Part shown: positions 30,850-42,087 of the stretch, piece by piece | Layout: every line of letters starts with the position of its first letter | Position numbering within the stretch: the stretch's first letter is position 1 | Assembly (NCBI RefSeq): GCF_947242115.1 | Contig: NC_074721.1 | Coordinates: 2,948,001 to 3,012,000 of the forward strand | Length of the DNA stretch: 64,000 nt | Source of the DNA: Biomphalaria glabrata | Taxonomy: Eukaryota; Mollusca; Gastropoda; Planorbidae | Direction: 5' to 3' | The notes under the pieces: generated by a model | What the model saw: only the letters and a program-made list of their open reading frames with translations | What the model was told of the DNA's origin: nothing | Database searches by the model: none | Made by a program: the position numbers and the translations under genes

Positions 30850-30939
30850 TGAAATAAGAGAATACATTCTAGTGCAATTAAATTAATTGTTTAACACTTA
30901 GAATTTGTTAATGATGTTGTTTGTTATTATAATAATTAA

Positions 30940-31205
30940 ATAAATAACAATCGGAGGGAAGCTGAGTGGTCAAGCGCTTCGCTTCCGAACCGGGGTCGGG
31001 GTTCGAATCCTGGTAATTTCAGGACCTTCCAGCGCTTGTGAGTCCACCCAGCTCTATGAGTACCTGACATTAGTTGGGGAGAAACTAAAGGCGGTTGGTC
31101 GTTGTGCTGGCCAGATGACACCCCCGTTAACCGTGAGCCACAGAAACAGATGACCTTTACATCATCTGCCCTATAGACCACAAGGTCTGAAAGGTAAACT
31201 TAACT
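30940..31205 (+). mobile_element. tRNA-derived SINE, family B
   Basis: Head GAAGCTGAGTGGTCAAGCGC (A box), B box GGGGTTCGAATCCTGG, body with GAGTCCACCCAGCTCTA and GTTGGTCGTTGTGCTGGCC, end GGTCTGAAAGGTAAAC. The flanks TAATTAAATAAA and TAACTAAATAAA suggest a target duplication. From 31210 to 31660 the sequence is AT-rich with nothing recognised. Confidence 0.88.
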
Positions 31206-31671
31206 AAATAAAAAAAAAGTTTCTGTATCAATGCTTTTAAATAGGCTAGTTAAATGTCTGGTAAACATTTACTTATTAACTTTGTTTTTTAAAAGTTGTT
31301 TTGAATGTTTATTGCGCTACATTTTTCTATATTGGAAGTTTCGATATTTTAATATAACTAAAAATTATCATATGCCTAAAATATACAATGTTTACAATCT
31401 TAAGTAGGCCTATTAGGTTGAACAATGTAATATTATAAACTCATAAATTAATGCGTTGACATGCTTAAAAAAGTATTTTCGTCTCTATTAGAGATTTTTT
31501 ATTCATTCGGAATACATTATAAATACTAGCTTTGTGGTGTATCTGGGTTTAAAATAACGAAATCTATGTTGTTGTTTTAAAAAAAGTATTCAATATTTCC
31601 TGTGCACTTTTTATCACTGCACAATCAAATGTTCTAAGCTCCTTTGTTTGTAGCACAAAATCATTTAGTGA

Positions 31672-31860
31672 CAGGGGCGTAGCTAGGGTGGAGGGAGGAG
31701 AGGAGAGAATCTGAACATCCCCCCCGGCCCCCATTTAAGGGGTCCCCCAATTGAGTGTTTTTTTACATTAAAAATTAAATATTACTCAAAATGCAGGGGC
31801 CCCAAAGAGATAAAGCCTCCCGGGTCCACAAACAATGGAAAATTCCTAGAGACGCCCCTG
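31672..31860. mobile_element. hAT MITE related to the 2.4-kb hAT element
   Basis: The element is 189 bp with ends CAGGGGCGTAGCTAGGG and, inverted, CAGGGGCGTCTCTAGGAA. Internally it has mirrored GGGGGCCC blocks and TGCATTTTGA. The flanking 8-mers TTTAGTGA and TGTAGGGA match at 6 of 8 positions. Confidence 0.8.
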
Positions 31861-32029
31861 TGTAGGGATGTATTATACTTTCACGCTATCACCTACAAAT
31901 TATTTCAAAACAAGCGGGCATTTACCTAGCACAGAAGTTTCACAAGAGAGTACATCTAATGACTAACTGATACTCAGAGATGTAAAATTGTTGTTCATCT
32001 TTGTTTTTATTTAGTTGACAACAGTGACG

Positions 32030-32300
32030 ATCTTATATATTACAGACTTTACTTCAAAAAAAGAAGATAATTACGTCCCACGCATTTCATGTGTCAATCT
32101 AGTCATGCATGTAAATCATTGTCTTAAACTCTGCCAAGTCGTTGGCTTACCTGGTAGATTCAGGCAACCCATCACATTCTCTAATGGCACTAAGGAAGAC
32201 GGGGTACTTGTATGAATTTGTTCTAGCGGATGGAATAAGAAATGTACCTTAATCTTTGCGTCTTTCTGAGTATCTCATTAGGATTTGTTTTTCTGTTTGT
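32030..32300 (-). mobile_element. LINE 3' end with tail
   Basis: A copy of the (GATAA)n LINE: TATATTACAGACTTTACTTC, TCATGCATGTAAATCATTG, ATCACATTCTCTAATGGCAC. It is more diverged than the neighbouring copy at 32396, which has the same orientation. Confidence 0.75.
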
Positions 32301-32395
32301 GTTTTATGTATTATAGTTACTTTACTTTTTATTCTTCTTTCCTAAAGTGTGCCTAAGGTTAGTGATTTTACTACTCTAATCAAATCTACATTTAG

Positions 32396-32760
32396 CTTCT
32401 TATCTTATACAATGCAGACGTTACTTCAAAAAATAAGATGATTACGTCCTACGCGTCATGCATCTAGTCATGCATGTTAACCAATGACTTCAATTCTGCC
32501 AAGTCACTGGTTTTCCTGGCTAGCTCAGGCAACCCATTCCATGCTCTAATAGCACTATGGAAGAAGGAGTATTTGTACAAATTTGTCCTAGCATATGGGA
32601 CGAGGAATGTGCCTTTATCTTTGTGTCTTTCTGAGTATTTTATTAAAATTTGTTTTTGTATTTGAAGATTATGGTTCAGTGTTTTATGTATAATTGCTAC
32701 TTTACTTTTGAGTCTTCTGTCCTGAAGGCTTTCTAAATTTAGTGATTTTACTAAAGGTGA
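32396..32760 (-). mobile_element. LINE 3' end with tail
   Basis: The tail is TTCTTATCTTATACAATG on the + strand. The - strand coding end includes KYSFFHSAIRAWNGLPELAR and, upstream, KTLNHNLQIQKQ. The two adjacent same-orientation copies are independent insertions, since both carry the tail. Confidence 0.8.
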
Positions 32761-32764
32761 TCTA

Positions 32765-33900
32765 TTGAGTGGAAGGTTTGAAAAGGGATTATTTAAAACT
32801 ATATTAGGATTGAATGCACTAGAGGTGACCTTTGCAGTGCGCTGGGCTCTAGACTCTAGAGGAGTGTCATGTCATGACCATGTATATTTGTAGGATGCGC
32901 TGACGGTGGCAAAGGATACTCTTTTATCGCGGGGCCACTAGCCAATCACTGGAGCCGCCTCTACATGCACTGGAAAATCGTATTTTTTTTAAAGGAAATT
33001 TCAGAATTTGCGCTATTCAATTTTAGCTGTATCATAGGAATCCTTGGGCCTTAGGCCTCTTTTCTTTGCCTCTTTTTTGGGCTTTAGGTGCCTCTTTTAT
33101 GGGCCATCTTGCCTCTTTTGTGGGCTTTTTTTAAATTTTTATTTTTTATATGTTTTTATTTGTAAGTTATCATTATTCACAAGTATTAAATCATAAACAA
33201 TTGAAACGTGATTTTAACCTAAAATATATAATAATTGTAATAGAAATATTATTTAATATCAAAGACATACTACCTAACCATCCTAACCATTGAAACCACT
33301 TTAGTTTTTGTTTTTCACGAATTCAAGTAGGTGATTACTAAATTACAAATGTAAGTGTAATCGTATTTATTGCAATGCAGTTATTAGCATATCAGGCAGC
33401 ATTAAGACACTAACATGCTGTGCAAAAGTGTGGGATTTATATTATCTATCTTTGTTCTCTTTTTGGTACATAAGCATATACATTGAAAAGACTTATTTTG
33501 TAAATTTAACACTTATACTCCTTAATCAAATGACAATAAGCGAGAAAGATCCTCTTCGAATGACTCTATCCTAGCTAATTACAAGGTGGTAAATGAGGCA
33601 GTGTACAGTTGTTCGTTAATTAAGTTAAGTAGTTAATATTATTTTTATAAGTTATGGTTTAGTGTCTTATGCATATTTGCCTATTCACTCTGAAATCTTC
33701 GGCTTTGAAATATCTCTGGAGATCTTTTTTGAACCCAAGTTTTAATTTCTTTTTGTAGAATGTAAACTTCAATTGTCTCAAATTTTGTGACGTATAGAGG
33801 ATTCTTAAGATTTCCTTGAGTTCAGAGATCCCCCCCCCCAACAGTTGAAGCCTATTTTAGGATTACCCTTGATTTCATGATGTTTTCCCTTTGTTTTTGT
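32765..33900. other. Intergenic, mostly AT-rich
   Basis: A short tandem of GCCTCTTTTNTGGGC occurs at 33055-33128 (three diverged copies). A G/C-richer patch at 32840-32965 is not recognised. The remainder is AT-rich. The first exon and promoter of the chitin-binding gene must lie here or further left, but I could not identify them. Confidence 0.5.
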
Positions 33901-33905
33901 TTCAG

Positions 33906-35961
33906 ATCTCTTAGTAACTGTTCTTCCATGTTTTCAAGGTAAGTTATTGAAGCAATAAGCGGAGCATTGCATTGACTTATCCTAAATAACAGGCCAGGTG
34001 CTGGACTTAGATACTGAGCCCGGCGAAACTGCTCTTACTAACAGGTGAAGGGGTGAAGGCGGATACTTGGCGCCGCAGCCTAGTAAGGTAGTTTATCTAG
34101 GAGAGGGGTACTCTGATTTCAAACCCACGCTGCCTTTCGGTACTAAGGCTTTAGGATACAACTTCGAGGAAAAATCAGGAGTGAAGTCCCTTAGGCGTTG
34201 GGAGTATGAGATTCCCTCCGGCAGCTTCTGCAATTGAGTTGGTGCCAAATGTAATGCGAAGCGTTCCTTTGGATCTCATCAGCAAGGTCGAGAGATGTAC
34301 CATGGGCTGCCCATGATATGCACCCAGGAGAGGAAACGCTGGTGCTGCTTCAAAGGAGCCATATGTCTTAAATACACTATTGTTACGTTCATCTTTAAAA
34401 ATCATTTAAAAACAAGCAAAATATAAATAATGCTTCTTTTTTAAACAAAGAGAAAGAACTAACTATTTACAACTATATATCATAATACCGTACGATTTAT
34501 TTCCTTTTTGCCATGTCAAACAAAATTAATATATTATCACTTTTTAAATGGATTCGTGTTTCGTTAGAGACAATGAATAAATGTGCAAAGTTTTAACTTA
34601 ATCTGTTACTGGAAAGTGGGAGACATAACGTGTAAAAAAATTTTCTACCAGACAGACAGACGGACAGACAGACGGACAAACAGACGGACAGACAGACGGA
34701 CAAACAGACGGACAGACAGACGGACAGACAGACAGACAGACGGACAGACAGACAGACAGACGGAGTGAGTTAATACTTTTTAAAACATAACAACATTTGT
34801 TTCTTCGTCTCCCCAGCGACCTTCAAATGTCCTTCGCTCTTCAACTTTTACCCCGACGTTCACGACTGCTCTAAGTTCTACCGGTGCATCTGGGGCAAAG
34901 GGGCATCCTTCAATTGTCCAAGCGGCACCCTGTGGTCCCAGGACCTGCTGACTTGCAACCACGCCAAGGAAGTCCAATGTGACAAGCCGTCAGTCTCTGA
35001 AGAAATGAAAGACTTCGAGGCCCCTGACTTCTCCGTTGACATCAAGAAATCCAAAGGAAGCCATTCTTCTGATGATGATGACGTCGAAGACAGCAATGAT
35101 GAAGACAACAAAGTAGATAGCAGCTGGAGTGACTCAAAGGAGGATCCTCACAAGAACCACAAGCATACGAAGGAGGACAGTTATTATACCAACTACGACA
35201 CTGACTATGGAGATTCAGGGGGTTACGAGTACAAAGCAAAGAAAGATAACTCCAAGCCAACGCACCAGAAAATGACCAACGGTCAATACAAAACGGCCCC
35301 AGAATCCCAGGAGTATCATCACGTGATTAGCCACATTCCACAACCACAGCATTTTGTCCACCACTTCCAGCCTACCCCTTACGTACTGCCGGCGCCCCAG
35401 GAGTATAAGAGCAGCGTACAACTTCCTCAACAGTACCTCAGTGGGCCTCATCAGTACCAGAACGTCGCCTTGCCTCCGCATTACCAGAGTGCGCCCCTAC
35501 TTCAACAGTACCACGCTGGGCCCTTGCACCAGCAGTACCACGGGGAACTGCCGCCCCTCTCTCCCCCATCCGGGTACATTCTCTCGCCACCTAATTACGT
35601 TTTTCAAGCCCCGAAGAGCTCCTCTCAAGAAGGAGAAAAGTCTGCCTCCATGACGCTCAGTGGCAAAGCGCCGCTGTGGTACAACAGGAACTATCTCTAC
35701 AACAAACTGGTGCAGGTGCCTCAGCTGGGGGCGCACTACTACAGCCCCTATGTCGTCAACACTGATGGAACGTATGACGTCATAAAGGTGGACCAACCCT
35801 CACCGGAACCCGAGAAGTTGAAATTGAAGCCTCAGGCCAAGCCAGAGAACCAACAAAAGCTAGAGCCTCAGATTGAGAAGCCGCCGACAGAGGAAGACCC
35901 GTGGAAGGAGACGGATTTGTTCAGAGCAGGATACGGGTACAAATTAATCTACCATAAATGA
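33906..35961 (+). CDS. Secreted chitin-binding (CBM14/peritrophin-A) protein, 5' exon missing
   Basis: Exons seen: 33906-33938 and 34817-35961. The 33-nt exon encodes the hydrophobic end of a signal peptide (LLVTVLPCFQA) and joins in phase to the large exon; the exon with the start codon was not found. Directly after the signal comes one CBM14 domain with all six cysteines (FKC, HDC, YRC, FNC, LTC, VQC) and the aromatic FYRC typical of chitin binding. About 60 residues of acidic, Ser/Asp/Lys/His-rich sequence follow (DDDDVEDSNDEDN), then a Q/Y/H/P-rich part with repeated QQY/PHYQ motifs, and a charged C-terminus ending GYKLIYHK. This is the architecture of invertebrate extracellular matrix and shell matrix proteins; that role is inferred. 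A possible ATTAAA polyadenylation signal lies at 35990. Confidence 0.85.
34050..34400 (+). repeat. Dispersed repeat D, copy in the chitin-binding gene intron
   Basis: TAGGAGAGGGGTACTCTGATT and CTTCGAGGAAAAATCAGGAG, then GGAAACGCTGGTGCTGCTTC, match the inverted pair at 61590-61905 and 62570-62860 (shared GAGGAAAAATCAGGAG-type core). Superfamily unknown. Confidence 0.55.
34555..34765 (-). repeat. Dispersed repeat with GACA/GACG microsatellite
   Basis: 34555-34650 is the reverse complement of the 6740 family (TGTGCAAAGTTTTAACTTAA, AGTGGGAGACATAACG). It runs into about 110 bp of GACAGACG/GACAAACAGACG tandem repeats at 34652-34763. The array ends about 50 bp upstream of the chitin-binding exon. 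Confidence 0.85.
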
Positions 35962-35999
35962 ACATTTTAAACTTTGGGTATTATCATCTATTAAATTGT

Positions 36000-37160
36000 A
36001 TAACTGTAACATTAATTTTTATGTTCATTTACATTCGAATAGTGTTGTGATCATTGAGAAGTTTGCAGTATTATTACACCTAATGTGTGGGTAGTGGGTA
36101 CCAAGGATATATAAAAAAATTTGAAGAAATAAGTTAGATTTTTAAAATACGCATATAGTTCAGTCATGTCTTCATTTCATTCTCCGCAGGACTTAAAAAA
36201 AATCTCGTTGCTATGTTTGAATTGACATTGCAAAGCAAAACAAAGATTTCTTCTTATAGATCTGACTGTTCTTAGTGAATATAAAGTTATAAATCAATGA
36301 CTTCAAATGATTATAAAACGCTACGGACGCTTATTTATCGCCGCAGTATTGCCATCACAGGGTTTACTTATAGAAATGAAGTTGAGGTTGGCCGATACTA
36401 GTCTTTATTGCAGGCCTGAACACTGACCTCTGCGACGTCGCAACCTCTGGACAGTCTAGACCAATTGCTTTTTGCCACGTCACAGATAGTGACGTCGAAC
36501 ATGGCAAAGAGTTATTGTTTTGCGCTCTATAAATGAAATCCTTATTTTAAAGTATTACTTTATTTACTCTGGTAGTAGGGGAAAAATAAAACCTAGATTA
36601 TGATTTTAAAAAAAACTTTATTTTAGATCCAGTAAAATTATATTTGTCTAGATTCATTTTCATCGTGGATGTGTAGTTCCCATGTTGTCTTTTTCATTCT
36701 CATACATCAACTTAAAAATTATTTTACACTGGCCTATATATATATTGTGTTCATCATCTTCTATGTTCAAAAATCATCTTTGTAGAATGTTGTTTCAAAG
36801 TTTTCACCATCTAAAAACATTTCAACATTCATCTAACATGTTTTTTTTTAAAAGTAATTAAAATGTTTTCATTATGAACCATGAAACTTTGTTCTCTTTG
36901 TTTTTTCCTTTGTGTCTCTTTGTTTTACCCCCTTTAAAAATATTTTCCTTGTTTTTAATGTATACTAAATATACATTTTTATAAATTAAAAAACAAATAC
37001 ACTTATTTCTAAATAATAAGATTTCACTATGCTAGCTGAAAATATAAAAGTATCTTAATTTAAATCAGTCATCTACTCTCTAAACAACATGTTTTCTTTC
37101 TGAAAAAAAACCCAGACAAGACGTTTTATTTAAAAAAAATTGTTTTAAGCTTTTCTTTAG
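36000..37160. other. Intergenic, no recognised feature
   Basis: AT-rich sequence downstream of the chitin-binding gene. One short imperfect inverted repeat (TTTGCCACGTCAC against GTGACGTCGAACATGGCAAA) lies at 36470-36515. Confidence 0.5.
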
Positions 37161-38578
37161 TAACAAGCCTACTAGCCTTATTTTCTTCAATAGTAACAAG
37201 CCTAATAGCCTTATTTTCTTTATAGTAACAAGCCTACTAGCCTTATTTTCTTCATAGTAACAAGCCTACTAGCCTTATTTTCTTCAATAGTAACAAGCCT
37301 ACTAGCCTTATTTTCTTCAATAGTAACAAGCCTACTAGCCTTATTTTCTTCAATAGTAACAAGCCTACTAGCCTTATTTTCTTCATAGTAACAAGCCTAC
37401 TAGCCTTATTTTCTTCAATAGTAACAAGCCTACTAGCCATATTTTCTTCAATAGTAATAAGCCTACTAGCCTTATTTTCTTCATAGTACCAAGCCTACTA
37501 GCCTTATTTTCTTCAATAGTACCAAGCCTACTAGCCATATTTTCTTCAATAGTAACAAGCCTACTAGCCTTATTTTCTTCATAGTACCAAGCCTACTAGC
37601 CTTATTTTCTTCAATAGTAACAAGCCTACTAGCCTTATTTTCTTCAATAGTAACAAGCCTACTAGCCTTATTTTCTTCAATAGTAACAAGCCTACTAGCC
37701 TTATTTTCTTCATAGTAACAAGCCTACTAGCCTTATTTTCTTCATAGTAACAAGCCTACTAGCCTTATTTTCTTCATAGTAACAAGCCTACTAGCCTTAT
37801 TTTCTTCAATAGTAACAAGCCTACTAGCCATATTTTCTTCAATAGTAACAAGCCTACTAGCCTTATTTTCTTCAATAGTACCAAGCCTACTAGCCTTATT
37901 TTCTTTATAGTAACAAGCCTACTAGCCTTATTTTCTTCAATAGTAACAAGCATACTAGCCTTATTTTCTTTATAGTAACAAGCCTACTAGCCTTATTTTC
38001 TTCAATAGTAACAAGCCTACTAGCCTTATTTTCTTCATAGTAACAAGCCTACTAGCCTTATTTTCTTCAATAGTAACAAGCATACTAGCCTTATTTTCTT
38101 TATAGTAACAAGCCTACTAGCCTTATTTTCTTCAATAGTAACAAGCATACTAGCCTTATTTTCTTCAATAGTAACAAGCATACTAGCCTTATTTTCTTCA
38201 ATAGTAACAAGCCTACCAGCCTTATTTTCTTCAATAGTAATAAGCCTACCAGCCTTATTTTCTTCAATAGTAACAAGCCTACCAGCCTTATTTTCTTCAA
38301 TAGTAACAAGCCAACAAGCCATATTTTCTTCATAGTAACAAGCCTACCAGCCTTATTTTCTTCAATAGTAACAAGCCAACAAGCCATATTTTCTTCATAG
38401 TAACAAGCCTACCAGCCTTATTTTCTTCAATAGTAACAAGCCAACAAGCCATATTTTCTTCATAGTAACAAGCCTACCAGCCTTATTTTCTTCAATAGTA
38501 ACAAGCCAACAAGCCATATTTTCTTCAATATTAACAAGTCTACCAGCCTTGTGTTTTTCAATAGTAAGACGACTCAAA
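37160..38578. repeat. 33-bp minisatellite, about 42 copies
   Basis: The unit is AACAAGCCTACTAGCCTTA plus TTTTCTTCAATAGT. Some units are 32 bp (CTTCATAGT). Left-hand units carry CCTACTAGCC; right-hand units carry CCTACCAGCC or CCAACAAGCC in alternation, so the array has two domains. On the - strand the 33-bp units read VTIEENKAGRL, but 32-bp units break the frame repeatedly, so it is not coding. A single diverged unit sits at 40505-40545. Confidence 0.95.
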
Positions 38579-38579
38579 G

Positions 38580-39300
38580 CAGAGTGAATAAATGCTGACT
38601 ACTTGGAAGACATAGCTCTTGACTGCACTATGCTGAGAGCACAAATCATTGGTCTCATATATGGAAGAAAAATGGCTGTTTCCTCTACCACCAAAGGGAA
38701 TGCCACAATAACCTACGATGCATATGGGCGAGAGTGTCTCTTGACAACAGGGCTCTACAGTCACAGAAAAACGTTCTCTAATACATGAGCCCTAGTCGTT
38801 CTAAGAATAATGGAGGCCAAGCAGTAACAAGCTTTTGTTCTCAAGTCACAATCCTGCCAGTCTTATAATTACTGAGCTCGTGACCTCTGTCTTGCCAATA
38901 ATAATTAGAGTATATTTAAATTTGTCGAGAATGTTAAAACCCAAAATGCTGCCGGAAGTTGTCATAAATGTTTAACAAATTGCCGACGTTACCAACGAAA
39001 ACAACAAACTGAAATAAAAACACACAAAAAGCAAACACTATTGAAGTAATATTAGAATGTATTTCTTCTTCTGGCTTTGATTCATAAGAAAGATTCAAAA
39101 TAAGAACAAATGAAATCACAAGCAGAATACATTATCACAAATAAATCGTTTAAAATTGAGATCAGAAACACAATAGAATAGACAATATTTCTGGAGCTAC
39201 ATGCTGCATATTATGTTTATTATTTCACAACATTTCTCGGTCCAAATTTTGTAAACTGTTTGATTCACATTGTTAACAATGTAAAGAACTAAAATCCAGA
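38580..39300. other. Intergenic, no recognised feature
   Basis: 38600-38790 is more balanced in composition and has short open frames on both strands without family resemblance; the rest is AT-rich. Confidence 0.45.
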
Positions 39301-39309
39301 CGCCAGGTT

Positions 39310-39590
39310 TTGTTGAGCCTTACAAATATAACCATAATGAAATAAAAATAAATAAAACCTAATTAAAAGCTAAGATGGACACAAAGATAAAGTAACATAT
39401 GCTAGAACAAAGTGATACAAGTGCTCCTTCTTCTCTAGTGCATCGAATGGGTTGCCTGAATCAGCCAGGAAAACCAATGACTTAGGAGAGTTAAAGTAAT
39501 TGATTAACATGCATGACTACATTGACACATGAAATGCGTAGGACGTTATTATCTTTTTCTTTTGAAGTCACGTCTGTTATCTTATAAGAT
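39310..39590 (+). mobile_element. LINE 3' end with (GATAA)n tail
   Basis: AAGTGCTCCTTCTTCTCTAG, AATGGGTTGCCTGAATCAGC and TGATTAACATGCATGACTAC, ending TATCTTATAAGATAAG. Confidence 0.8.
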
Positions 39591-39839
39591 AAGTAGAAAC
39601 CATTAAGTAAAAGCCATGCAGATAACAATCCAACCATGAATTCGATATACGTATCCTGTATTCTAAATATATTTAATTTACATTTAGTATACATTTAAAA
39701 CAAACAAAATAAAAAAAACAACAAAAAAAAACATGGCTTATATTAAGTTTAGTGTATCAATCGGTTTGGGTTGGACCAATAATTTATAATAGATTAACAA
39801 TAATAAATCTGTGCGATAAAAAATATTTTGACCAATTGT

Positions 39840-40065
39840 TTTAGTTTATCGCAATTTCATGCTTTTAGCTTTCACTATACGCTATGATCATATCACTTGT
39901 CTGGACCAGTTGGAAAGGGGTAGGGGGAGAAAGAAAGGGGTATCTGGGTCATCTCTTTTCAAATGTATATATAAAAAAAAAGTGATTGACCTGAATTCGA
40001 ACTCGAGGACTAAGGTCTCATCAGCCTATTACCTAACCACTGGAACAGTGGGCTGCTTAAGAAAA
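39840..40065 (-). mobile_element. tRNA-derived SINE, family C (diverged)
   Basis: Inverted copy: TTTCATGCTTTTAGC, GACCAGTTGGAAAGGGGTAG, GAATTCGAACTCGAGGAC (B-box region) and CTAACCACTGGAACAGTGGG head. Confidence 0.7.
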
Positions 40066-40069
40066 TAGG

Positions 40070-41185
40070 TTTTATAATTATTTATAGATATTTACATTTT
40101 ATTTTCTACAAACTATAAAGGGAACTAATTCAACTTATACCACGTTATCAGTCAAAGAATATCCTTTCCCTTGTTCGGGATACAAAACCAAGTAATTAAT
40201 TACCAATAATTAATGAACTATTTGGTTAATTTGTTAAAATTGATTCTTGTGTTGACGTGTAAAAGAAATAATTTTGCAAAATTTCAGATTGATCTAAAAT
40301 TTCAGACTTACAACAATAAAGGGAGCAGATCTTGGATTTTGCCGTTCTAAATCTTCCATCTCGTTAACCCTTAAATTGCTGAGCTGTTTTACAATGAGTG
40401 TATACAAACTGGAATTACAATTGTGATGTAACAGTGTGGCTAAACTACCACACGCGTTGTGAGAGTTAAAGAGGACAGTTCTTTCCAATATTTCTTTGTG
40501 ACTTAAATAGTGATAAGCCAACCAGCCTTGTTATCGTCTGGTAACAGAGCGAGAAGACAGAACGAGGAATAAGTCTCCGTTACTTTCATCGAGGTCAGCA
40601 AACGACTAGCACTATAAAAAACACAGAACCGTGACTCACAAATACATAAATATAGCTTAGTACAACTTTCAGAAAGAAGACAAGATAAACACACATCTCT
40701 TATTCCAAACACTGGAATAAGCACAGGTGAAAACACCTTCTCAAATGCCATTCCCAACTTAAACACTCAGTAAAAGGAACAACAAAGAACATTTTTGATC
40801 TAGAATTCAACGGAACAAGTAGAGTAACACATACAAGTGCATAAGGCGGAATGATCCTCATTTTTACATAAATGTATGTAATCATAAGATAATATAAGAT
40901 TATAAGACACACTCGTTGATTTACCGCGACACTGAAGTCAAGAACAACACTTGTTCCCCTCAGTTTAATAATGTTTTTGTACAAATTGATATTTTTATTC
41001 GTTCATTCGATACTATTTTAGTACAGATTCTATGATACAACATGGCCTACTTTACAAGACAAAAGTGCGGTCTTTAATCTTCCTTCATAAAAACATTCTT
41101 AAAGACCAAAATGTTGAACAAGCTATATGCCAAATTGAAGGGTAGATGTCTCTTCAACAGAGACGAAGCGAGACGGCTTCTATAT
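40070..41185. other. Intergenic, no recognised feature
   Basis: AT-rich with no coding match. 40505-40545 looks like one stray diverged unit of the 33-bp minisatellite. Confidence 0.45.
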
Positions 41186-41189
41186 TTTG

Positions 41190-41335
41190 TTATAATTTAC
41201 AGACGTTTCTTTAACAAAGAGAAATATGACGTCTTGGGCATATCTACGCGTCAAGTTAGTCGTAGATGCCAATTAGGCTTTTAAAAACTGAACTAAAGCC
41301 GTCATTTTCCTGGCTAACTCAAGACTTTTGTGTTA
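41190..41335 (-). mobile_element. LINE 3' end, short diverged copy
   Basis: TAATTTACAGACGTTTCTTT, GAAATATGACGTCTTGGGCA, CATTTTCCTGGCTAACTCAAG. About 150 bp of the (GATAA)n LINE; an old copy. 41340-41980 holds a GT-rich patch (41380-41425) and otherwise nothing I recognise. Confidence 0.6.
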
Positions 41336-41983
41336 CGTTCTTGGGGAAATCAGAGAGTATTTGTGTTAAAATAGTCATGTGTATGTGTGTGCGTATATCT
41401 GTATGTGTGTGCGTGTGTGCGGCGCGTATGTTTAAGAACAAAACGTACTCGCCTAATTTCAACGTTGACAGTGCAATGAACCAATCTTCACGTCTATCGA
41501 TCTCCTAATTTTTCTCGGCTCCGGGACTTAAAGACTTTAATTAATATGCCAAGACTGTGTCTTTAACAATTAAAACAATTACATTAAATCACTTATTTAT
41601 TATTGAAAGTAGTCCTAATTTTTTTTTTCTCTTCCAGCACTAAGAGTTTTAATTATCTACACCATATGCTAGACCCAAATCAATAGATGTACATTTTATA
41701 TGAAGATATTTTTGAAATTATTACATCATAGCTGATGTATTTAAATGTGTAAGAAAATTAAATTAAAATATGGGGACAATTTTAAAATCTATAATTGCCC
41801 TAAAAGATTAGTTGTCATATAAACTTAGAAATAAGACACGAGTACAAAGCAATACGCCCTAAACTGGCAAGTGGCTGATATCATCAGTTCATTAAAAAAG
41901 TTTAAGTCGAAATGTATCTTTGTAGCTTTCACGTGTTGACTTTCCATTTTGGTTATAAATAACCCTGGTGATTTATCATTCTC

Positions 41984-42064
41984 TTAGCTCTTTCTCTCCG
42001 TAATTATTTACCACATTCTGGTGGAATCAACGCTGGTATCGTCAGTTAGGAGAGAAAGAGTTAA
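41984..42064. mobile_element. 81-bp TTAA-type MITE, copy 2, just upstream of the GPCR
   Basis: TTAG plus CTCTTTCTCTCC on the left and GGAGAGAAAGAG plus TTAA on the right. It differs from the copy at 9474 at about three positions. Its right end is 23 bp upstream of the GPCR start codon, so it is part of the 5' leader or core promoter. Confidence 0.8.
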
Positions 42065-42087
42065 CAAGGGATGCAACTCTTGGAATA

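Noticed and set aside
35042-35796. Several 70-100 codon frames overlapping the chitin-binding exon
   Set aside because: Shadows of the long coding exon caused by its G/C-rich, low-complexity composition.
37252-38577. Repeated VTIEENKAGRL frames on the - strand
   Set aside because: Translation of the 33-bp minisatellite; 32-bp units break the frame repeatedly and there is no non-repetitive coding flank.
37160-38578. CRISPR-like array of about 33-bp units
   Set aside because: There are no unique spacers; units are contiguous and near-identical, and the DNA is eukaryotic. It is a minisatellite.
38603-38788. 61-codon frame after the 33-bp array, with slightly protein-like composition
   Set aside because: The opposite strand is equally open, and there are no splice signals or family match.
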